This document shows, piece after piece, positions 42,881-61,400 of a DNA stretch of 64,000 nucleotides (the first letter of the stretch is position 1; each line of letters opens with the position of its first letter). The notes under the pieces were generated by a model. That model saw nothing but the letters and a program-made list of their open reading frames with translations, ran no database searches and was not told the DNA's origin. The stretch is taken from contig NZ_CP086322.1 of the NCBI RefSeq assembly GCF_023277745.1, forward strand, positions 8,990,001 through 9,054,000. Direction: 5' to 3'. Position numbers and translations under genes: made by a program. This DNA comes from Streptomyces halobius (lineage in GTDB: Bacteria; Actinomycetota; Actinomycetes; Streptomycetales; Streptomycetaceae).

Positions 42881-45800
42881 ATGCCGACCGCTGAGCAGGA
42901 CACCAAGCGTGCGTACGACGCGGCCCGTGCGCTCGGCCTGACCCGCAGGCGCCGTCTGGACTCCGCGAGCAAGAAGGAGTCCGCGCTGTGGCTTCTCGAC
43001 CAACTCGTGCCCGGCGGCGGCGTGAACAACGTACCGACTGCCGTCGCGATCGACGGAGACCTGGACCCCGGGCTGCTGCAGGCGGCCGTCGACGCAGTGA
43101 TCGCCCGGCATCCGGCGCTGCGCACCGTCTTCCACCACAAGCACATCGGCCTGGTCAAGGAAGTCCTCGAACCGGGCGACCACAAGGTCGTCGTCCAGGA
43201 CCTCCCGGACGACGACGAGGCGCTGCGGGCGTTCATGGAGGAGCCGTTCGCACTCGACGGCGGCACCCTGGTGCGGGTCGGCCACCGGCGCGCCACGGGC
43301 GGTCGGCAGGCGGTCCTCTGCGTCGTCGTCCACCACCTGGTCCACGACGCGGCCTCGGCGCAGATCATGTTCCGCGAGCTGATGGAGGCCTACGACGCCG
43401 GCCACCGCGGCCAGACCCCGGTGACCACGGAAGTGCCCGCCTTCACCGAGCCCGCCCCGACCGAGGAAGGCACCCGGTACTGGTTCGAGCGGCTGACCGG
43501 ATTCGACGCCACCCGGCTGGGTCTGCTCATCGGCGCCCCCGACCCCTGCCGGCCCAGCCTGCGTGGCGGACAGGTCTGGCGGGAGTTCCCCGAGGCCACA
43601 GCGCTCGCCGTAGAGGACCTGGCCACCCGGCTGCGGGTCCCGGAATCGGCGATCCTGCTCGCCGCCTACTTCACGCTGCTGGCCCTGCACGGCGCGGGGC
43701 CGGACATCGTCGTCGGCTCCCCGCTCAACATGCGTGACCGGGCGCACGCCGGCGCCATCGGCTACCACGTCAACACCGTCCCGGTGCGTGCCAAGGTGCG
43801 CTTCGCCGAGCCGTTCTCCGCGCTCGCCGCCCGGGTGGCACAGGCCCACTTCGGCGCCCTCGAACACGGGAGCACCTCCATCGACGACGTCTCCGCCCGG
43901 CTGGCCGGCTCCACCTCCAGCTGGCGCAACGGCATCTTCCGGCACATGTTCAACCTGGTGCCGTACGAGCAGGCCGACGACGCCGCCATCGGCGGCCTGC
44001 GGGCGCGTCCGCTCACCGCCGAGAACGGCTACAGCAAGTTCGACCTGGAGTTCTTCCTCTCGTACGCGCCCGGCCGGCTGCGGCTGCGCGCGCTGCACTT
44101 CGTCGACGTGCTGTCCACCGAGGACGTCGAGTTCCTCGTCGACCGCTACCTCACCGTTCTCGACGCCGTCACGGCCCACCCGGAGGCGACGGTCGGGGAG
44201 ATCCGCCCGTGGGCGCAACGCGACGAGGAGATCGTCCCGGCCGGTCGCGAGGGCGTGCTCCGGCTTCCCGGCCCCGACCCGCTGGGCCGCTTCGCCGAGG
44301 CCTGCCTCCGCCACCCGGCCCGCCCGGCCGTCGTGGACGACCACGGCAGCGTGACGTACCAGGAGCTACGGGCCGCGGCCGGGCACACGGCGACGGTGCT
44401 GCGCCAGGCCGGGGCGGAGCCCGGGAGCAGCATCGTGCTCACCGCCCGGCGCGGCCCGCGCGCCGCGGCCGGCCTGTTCGGCGCCTGGCTGGCCGGAACC
44501 CAGGTGCACCTGGCCGCCCCCGGAACGCCCGACGCCCCCGAGGGGACGCTCCTGCTCACCGACGACGAGGCCCTCACCGGCCCCCGCGTGCTGCACATCC
44601 CGCAGGTGGGCCCCGCCTACGACACCGAGACCGATGCCTCCGCGCCCGCCCCGGACGCCGTCACCCTGCGCACTCCGGACACCGCCGCGGCCGGCGGCGC
44701 GCACGCCTCCGTGCTGACCTGGGCCCAGCTCACGGCCGGCATCGCGGAAGCGGAGCGGCTCCTGGGCGACGCCGGGAGCGAGCGGGTGCTGTGGTCGGGG
44801 GAGCCGACCCTGGCGACCTCCGTCGTCGAACTCCTGCTGGCCGTGTGCGCGGGCGGCACCGCCTACGCCGCGGACGCCACCACCGCGGCCGACCCGCAGG
44901 CCCTGGCCGATGTCGTCGTCGGCCATGACCTGACCGTCCTGCAGGTTCCGGCACCGCGCGCCCGCGCCCTGGCCGAGCGGCTCGGCGAGAAGATCGCCGG
45001 CCGGCGGTTCCTGGTGACCGGAGACGCTCCCGCGCCGTCGCTCGCCGAAACCGTGACCCGCGCCGGAGGCACACTCGCCCAGACCCTCGCGCCGGGCGGC
45101 CCGGTCGTGTACGCCGCCTCCGCGGAGGACGGCCGGTTCGTCGCCGCCGAGGGCGCCGCCCTGACGGTGGCTTCCAAGGGGGGCCGCGAGTATCCCGCGC
45201 TGGTTCTCGGCGAGTTGTGCGTCGTCGGCACCGCGGGCGGCGAGGGCACCCGGGCCCATCGCGTCCGGCATCCGCGGCACGGGGCGATGCACAGGACCGC
45301 CGTGCACGGGCGCCGCCTGGCCGACGGCGGCCTTGAACTGACCGGCCGCGCCGCCCCCAAGACCGTGGTCCGGGGTGTGCAGCTCCGCCTCGATCTGGTC
45401 GAGGAAGCCCTGTGCGCGACCGGCGCCGTCACGGCCGCGGCGGCCGACGTGGTCCGCGTCGGCGAGGAGGCCCGGCTGGTGCTCGCGGTCACCGACGGCG
45501 GCGCGAGCGCGGCGGAGGCGACCGCCGTCCTGCGCCGCCTCGTCCCCGTGCCGCTGGACGCGTTGTGCGTCCATGCCTGCCCGGCAATCCCCACCACCCC
45601 GTACGGCACCGTCGACCGGGCAGCCGTCGCCGAACTGGCCCGTGCGGCCGTACGGCAGGACGAGCAGCCGTCCGCCGCCGAGGTCACCGACCCCACGGTG
45701 CGCACGCTCGTGGCGCTCTTCGAGGAGACCACCGGCACCAGCGGGCTGCACCCCGCCTCCCACTTCTTCGACAGCGGAGGGCACTCGCTGCTGGGCGCCC

Positions 45801-45907
45801 GGCTGCTGCAGCGGATCGAGCAGGAACTGGGCGTGACGCTGAAGTTGGCCGACCTGTTCGGCGCGCCCACCCCGGCCGCCCTGGCGCACGAGATCGACCC
45901 GCCGTGA
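42881..45907 (+). CDS. NRPS-like protein: condensation - degenerate adenylation - PCP
   Basis: 1008 residues. C domain at about 35-455 with HHLVHDAAS (residues 151-159; His152 and Asp156 kept, Gly changed to Ala). A-like domain at about 465-905: PAVVDDHGSVTYQELRAAAG is recognisable, but the A3 P-loop is missing (only RTPDTAAAGG there), A7 is HRTAVHG instead of Y-x-T-G-D, and the A10 Lys is lost (PTTPYGTVDR). PCP at about 925-1005 with HFFDSGGHSLLGARLL, Ser969 for phosphopantetheine. The A domain should not activate amino acids. The C domain could join an externally loaded group to the polyketide. ATG 42881 follows GAGAGGAG. Confidence 0.9.
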   Translation: MPTAEQDTKRAYDAARALGLTRRRRLDSASKKESALWLLDQLVPGGGVNNVPTAVAIDGDLDPGLLQAAVDAVIARHPALRTVFHHKHIGLVKEVLEPGDHKVVVQDLPDDDEALRAFMEEPFALDGGTLVRVGHRRATGGRQAVLCVVVHHLVHDAASAQIMFRELMEAYDAGHRGQTPVTTEVPAFTEPAPTEEGTRYWFERLTGFDATRLGLLIGAPDPCRPSLRGGQVWREFPEATALAVEDLATRLRVPESAILLAAYFTLLALHGAGPDIVVGSPLNMRDRAHAGAIGYHVNTVPVRAKVRFAEPFSALAARVAQAHFGALEHGSTSIDDVSARLAGSTSSWRNGIFRHMFNLVPYEQADDAAIGGLRARPLTAENGYSKFDLEFFLSYAPGRLRLRALHFVDVLSTEDVEFLVDRYLTVLDAVTAHPEATVGEIRPWAQRDEEIVPAGREGVLRLPGPDPLGRFAEACLRHPARPAVVDDHGSVTYQELRAAAGHTATVLRQAGAEPGSSIVLTARRGPRAAAGLFGAWLAGTQVHLAAPGTPDAPEGTLLLTDDEALTGPRVLHIPQVGPAYDTETDASAPAPDAVTLRTPDTAAAGGAHASVLTWAQLTAGIAEAERLLGDAGSERVLWSGEPTLATSVVELLLAVCAGGTAYAADATTAADPQALADVVVGHDLTVLQVPAPRARALAERLGEKIAGRRFLVTGDAPAPSLAETVTRAGGTLAQTLAPGGPVVYAASAEDGRFVAAEGAALTVASKGGREYPALVLGELCVVGTAGGEGTRAHRVRHPRHGAMHRTAVHGRRLADGGLELTGRAAPKTVVRGVQLRLDLVEEALCATGAVTAAAADVVRVGEEARLVLAVTDGGASAAEATAVLRRLVPVPLDALCVHACPAIPTTPYGTVDRAAVAELARAAVRQDEQPSAAEVTDPTVRTLVALFEETTGTSGLHPASHFFDSGGHSLLGARLLQRIEQELGVTLKLADLFGAPTPAALAHEIDPP

Positions 45908-45969
45908 AGCACGCGCACGGAAAGCGGACCACGGAGCGATCAGTCCCAGGTGGAAGGAAACGACAGGTC

Positions 45970-55395
<9,426 letters not shown>

Positions 55396-55414
55396 CGTGC
55401 GAGAAGGAGACATC

Positions 55415-58400
55415 GTGACCACGCAGGAATCCACCAAGTTGGTCGAAGCGCTGCGCGCCGCGCTGCAGGACAACGCCCGCCTGCGAAAGGAGAACCACGA
55501 CCTCGCCGGGGGTGAGGTTGCGGTGGTGGGTGTGGGGTGCCGGTATGCGGGTGGTGTGGCGGGTCTTGAGGACCTGTGGGATGTGGTGGTTTCGGGGCGT
55601 GAGGCGGTGTCGGGGGTGCCGTTGGATCGTGGGTGGGATGCGGGGGTGTTCGGTGGGGGTGTGGTGTCCGCTGGGTCGTTTCTGGCGGATGCGGGTGGGT
55701 TTGACGCGGGGTTCTTCGGGATTTCGCGGCGTGAGGCGTTGGGGATGGATCCGCAGCAGCGGCTGTTGCTGGAGTGCTCCTGGGAGGCCTTGGAGAATGC
55801 CGCAATCGTGCCCGACAGCCTGGCGGGACGCGACGTGGGCGTGTTCGTCGGCGAAATCGCCGGCGAGTACGGTCCCGCCCTCTCGGATGGACCGGCCGGG
55901 GTATCCGGCTACTTGCTGACGGGGTCGACGCCGAGTGTGGCGTCGGGGCGGTTGTCGTATGTGCTGGGTTTGGGTGGGCCGTCGGTGACGGTGGACACGG
56001 CGTGCTCGTCGTCGTTGGTGGCGGTGCATTTGGCGGTGGCGTCGTTGCGGCGTGGGGAGTCGTCGTTGGCGTTGGCGGGTGCGGCGACGGTGATGTCGTC
56101 GCCGGGGTTGTTTGTGGAGTTTTCGCGGCAGGGGGCGTTGTCGCCGGATGGGCGGTGCCGGGCGTTTTCGGCGGATGCTGCGGGGTTCGGCCTGGCCGAG
56201 GGCGCCGCGGTGTTGGTGCTGGAGCGGTTGGAGGACGCGCTGGCGGCGGGGCACCCGGTGTTGGGGGTGGTGCGGGGTAGTGCGGTGAATTCGGATGGGG
56301 CGAGTAACGGGCTCACGGCGCCGAATGGTCCGGCGCAGCAGCGGGTGATCCGGGCGGCGCTGGCGGATGCGGGGCTGGCGCCGGGTGATGTGGACGTGGT
56401 GGAGGCGCATGGAACGGGGACGCGGCTGGGGGACCCGATCGAGGCGCAGGCGTTGCAGGGAGTGTATGACGCGGGGCGTGAGCGGCCGTTGTGGTTGGGG
56501 TCGGTGAAGTCGAATGTGGGGCATGCGCAGGCGGCTGCGGGGATGGCCGGGATCATCAAGGTGCTGGGCGCCTTCCGGCACGGGCAGCTGCCGCCGACCC
56601 TGCATGCGCGGACACCGAGTCCGCACATCGATTGGGAGGGGTCTTCGCTCCGTCTGTTGACGGAAGGCCGGGACTGGTCGGACGGCGGGGAGCGGGTGCG
56701 TCGGGCGGGGCTGTCCTCGTTCGGTATCAGCGGGACCAATGCCCACCTGATCCTCGAACAGCCTCCAGTTCCCGCTGTGTTGGAGGCGGGGGAGGAGCCC
56801 GAGTCGATCTCGGTCGTCTCCAGCCCCTCGTCCGATTCCGCTGCCGTGTCGGAGTCGGTGGCGTGGGTGGTATCGGCGCGTAGCGGCGAGGCGTTGGGGG
56901 AGTTCGCGGGGCGTTTGGCGGGCCGGTTGGGGGTGTTGGCCGGGTCGGTGTCGGTGGGGGATGTGGCGCACACGCTCGGGGTGGAGCGGTCGGTCTTCGC
57001 TCACCGGGCGGTGGTGGTGGGCCGTGCCTGGGATGAGCTGGTGGCCGGGGTCGAGGCCCTGGCCGAGGGCCGTGAGCACGAGGGCGTGGTGCGGGCGCGG
57101 GCCGGGGGCCGGTCGGGCACGGTGTTTGTGTTTCCCGGGCAGGGCGGCCAGTGGCCGGGCATGGCGAGGGAGTTGCTGGAGAAGCCGGGGGCGTTCGCCG
57201 AGCGCATGGAGGAGTGCCGACAGATCCTGGCGGACCTGGCGGGGTGGGATCTGTTCGAGGTGCTGGGGGACGCACAGGCGTTGGCGCGCACGGACGTGGT
57301 GCAGCCGGCGTTGTGCGCGGTGAATGTGTCCTTGGCGGCGTGGTGGAGGGCCCAAGGGATGGTGCCCGATGCGGTGGTCGGGCATTCCCAAGGGGAGATC
57401 GCGGCGGCGTATGTGGCCGGGGCGCTTGGGCTGGAGGATGTGCTGTCGCTGTCGGTGGCACGGTCCCGGGCGATCGGGCGGCTGCCGGCCGGGTCGGGCA
57501 TGGTCACCGTGAACGCGGACGCGGAGCGCATAACGCCCTGGCTGACCGGCGATCTGGTCATTGCCGCGTTCAACTCCCCTTCCAACACGGTGATATCGGG
57601 GCCCGATGGGGAACTGGAAGTGCTGCTGGCCCGGGCCGAGGCCGAGGGCGTGTGGGCGCGGCGGATCGAGGTGGCCTACGCCTCCCACCACCCCTCCGTC
57701 GACGCGATCGCGGATGAACTGCTGGCCTGGCAGCCCCAGACCGCGCCCCGCGCGTCCAAGGTCGCCTTCCACTCCACGGTCACCGGCACGGAGCTGGACA
57801 CCGCCCAGCTCACCGCCCAGTACTGGTTGGAGAATCTGCGCAGCCCGGTCCGCTTCGCGACCACGGTGGCCGAACTGGCCGCGACCTGCGACACGTTCAT
57901 CGAGATCAGCCCGCACCCGACGCTGACCACCGGCCTGGAGCAGATCCTGGAGGCCGCCGGCCACGGCGAGCAGGCGCTGATCCTGCCCAGCCTGGTGCGG
58001 GAGGCGGACGCGGAGCCCACCCTGCTGCTGCACCGGGCCAGCGCCTGGGCCCACGGACACACCGCGCCCCTACCCACACCCCGGCCCGGCCGCCATGTCG
58101 AGCTGCCCCCGCACCCCTTCACCCACACCACCTACTGGCTCACCCCCACCACCGCCCCAACCCCCCACACCCACCCCGTACTCGACGACGGGACCCTGAT
58201 CGCGTCCGCCGACGCGGAAACTCCGGCCACGCTGTTCACGGGTACGGTCGACGACCAGCGTCTGCCATGGGCGGCCGACCACAGCATCGGTGGCACGCCC
58301 GTGCTGCCCGCAGTGGCTTTCCTGGACTTCGCCTGGCACGCCGGTGAGCAGGTCGGTGCTCCGTCCGTCGCCGAGCTGGTCCTGCACGCTCCGCTCGCTC

Positions 58401-61400
58401 TGAGCGGCCCCGCCACGGTGCAGGTTCTGGTGCGCCCGGCCGACACGGAGGACCACTGGAACTTCGAGATCCACTCGGTGCGCGCCGCCGATTCCGCCGG
58501 CCCGCCGTTCCTGCGACACGCCAGCGGAGTCCTGACTCCGAGCACCGACAGGGCCGCGTACGACACCTGGGACACCGAGGGCGCGCAGCCGCTTGACGCC
58601 GATGCGGCCTACCAGCGGGCGGGGGAACGCGGCTACGAGTACGGACCGGCGTTCACCGCCGTGCGTGCCCTGTGGCGGGCCGAGGACGAGATTCTGGCCG
58701 AACTGGCGCTCCCGGCCGAGCTGCACGCGGAGTTCGGCGCCGGCCAGGCCCCTACGGTCGGCATGTTGGACGCCGCGCTGCAGCCGATCGCCTTCGGGCT
58801 GTTCGGCGACGAGTCCGGACTTCGTCTGCCTTTCACCTTCACCGACGTGGAACTCGTCGCTCCCGGAGCCGAAGGAGTGCTGCGGACCCGGGTGCGTGCC
58901 GTGGGGCCCGATACCTTCACAGTGCTCGTCAGCGACACCCGAGGCCGTCTCGTCGCCCGGATCGGTGAGGTGCGGGTCCGCGAGGCCGAGGTGGCGGAGC
59001 TGCGGGCGGCCGTCGACCGGCCGCTGCCGCTGCACGCCGTGCGGTGGCTCCCGGTGACACCGACACCAGGCGAGGCCGCCGATGACCGGCTCCCACGCCT
59101 GCTGGACCTGACCGGCGGCGACACAACCACCGACACCAGCACCGACCCGGTGGAGCGGACCCGCGCGCTGCTCGCCGAGGCGCTCGCCGCGGTCCAGGAA
59201 GCCGACGGCGAACGGCTGTTGGTCGTCACGCGCCGTGCCGTCGCCGCCGGGACCGAGGACGACGACGCATTCGCCGGGGCCATCGACCCCGCAGGTGCGG
59301 CCGTGTGGGGACTGGTCCGGTCCGCGCAGTCCGAGCTGCCGGACCGGCTGATCCTGGCCGACAGCGAGGACGGCACCGTACCTCCGCCCGAGCAGGCGCT
59401 CGCACTCGCTCGCGCCGGCTTCGCGCAACTCGCCCACCGTGCGGGCCGCTGGCTGCGCCCGGCCGTCACGGAGCTCACGCCGACACCGGCAACCGCACCT
59501 CGCCACGACGCAGGCACGGCCCTACCTCGCCAGAACGCAGATCAGGACGCAGGTACGGCCCTGATCACCGGTGGCACCGGCACCGTCGGCGGGCACATCG
59601 CACGGCACCTGGTCGCCGTGCACGGCGTACGGCATCTGTTGCTGGTCAGCCGCAGCGGGCCTGATGCCGAGGGGGCCGCCGGGCTGGCCGCCGAGCTCTC
59701 CGGTCTGGGCGCCGAGGTGCGCATCGAGCGTGCCGACGTCGGTGACCGTGCGCGCCTCGCCGAGCTCATCGACTCCGTTGGCGAGGAACATCCCCTCACC
59801 ACCGTGGTGCACACCGCAGGGATCCTCGACGACGCCACCGTGCAGAACCTCGACGCCGCCCGGATCGACACGGTGCTGGCCCCCAAGGCGGCCGCCGCCC
59901 AGCACCTGCACGATCTGACCGAGCACCTGCCGCTGATCTCGTTCGTGCTCCTCTCCTCGCTCGCCGGCCTGCTCGGCACCTCCGGTCAGGCCGGGTACGC
60001 GGCAGCCAACTCCTACGTGGACGCCCTCGCGCACAACCGCCACGCAGCCGGGCTGCCTGCCGTCAGTGTCGCGCTCGGGCTATGGGGCGAGACCAGCGCG
60101 TTGACCGCGCAGCTGGACGAGGCGGGCCGGCGCAGGCTCACGGAACTCGGGCTGCGGCCGATGCAGAACGAGGCCGCGCTGGGCCTGTTCGACCGCGCGC
60201 TCGCCTCCGGCGCCGCCACCGTGGTCGCCGCCGACCTCGACCTGAAGGCCCTCTCCCGCAGCGGCCACCCGCTGGCGCAGCGGCCGCAACCCCGCGTCGA
60301 GGCCGGGCGGCAGAACCTGCGCGCCGAACTGCTGGCTCTGGAGCCGCGTCAACAGTTGACTGCACTGACCGAGAGGGTCACCGCGCTGGCCGCCCGGGTG
60401 CTGCGCAGCGCGCCCGGCGAGCTCATCGAACCCGACGTCTCGTTCAAGGAGCTGGGCTTTGACTCGCTCACCGCCGTGGAGTTCCGCAACGCGATAGGCA
60501 CCGAACTGGGATTCCGGCTGCCGCCGACCGTCGTCTTCGACCACCCCACGCCCCGGTCGATGGCCGAAGCCCTGCAGCAGCGGCTGGCGGAGGACTCCGG
60601 CGACGGCGACCGGGCCCGGACCCCGACGAGCGAACCCGCGCCGGCCAAGGCCCCCTCCGACGAGCCGCTCGCGATCGTCGGCATGGCCTGCCGCTACCCC
60701 GGCGGTGCGGAGAGCCCGGAAGCCCTGTGGCAACTGGTGCTCAACGGCACCGATGCCATTGGTGAGTTCCCTCGCGACCGGGGCTGGAACCTGACGACGC
60801 TCTTCAGCGATGACCCGGACCGACCGGGCACGAGCACCACCCGGAACGGTGGATTCCTTTACGACGCCGCCCAGTTCGACGCCGAGTTCTTCGGCATCGC
60901 CCCCACCGAGGCCCTCGCCATGGATCCCCAGCAGCGTCTGCTCCTGGAGCTCACCTGGGAGTCGTTCGAGCACGCGGGCGTCGACCCGCAGCAACTGCGC
61001 GGCACCGACTGCGGGGTCTACGTCGGACTGATGGCCCAGGACTACGGGGGCAATCTCTCCGGCTCCCGGCACGGGCTCGACGGCTACCTGCTGAGCGGCA
61101 ACACCCCGAGCGTGGCCTCCGGGCGGCTCGCGTACACCTTCGGCTTCTCGGGACCGGCGGTCACCGTCGACACCGCGTGCTCCTCATCGCTCGTCGCTCT
61201 GCACACGGCCGCCGGGGCGCTGCGGGCGGGGGAGTGCCGGATCGCCGTCGTCGGGGCCGCCACCGTGATGTCCAGCCCGCAGACGTTCACCGAGTTCTCC
61301 CGGCAGCGCGGCCTGGCCGCCGACGGCCGGTGCAAGGCCTACAGCGCGGCCGCCGACGGCACCGGGTGGTCCGAGGGCGCCGGCGTGGTGCTCGTACAGC

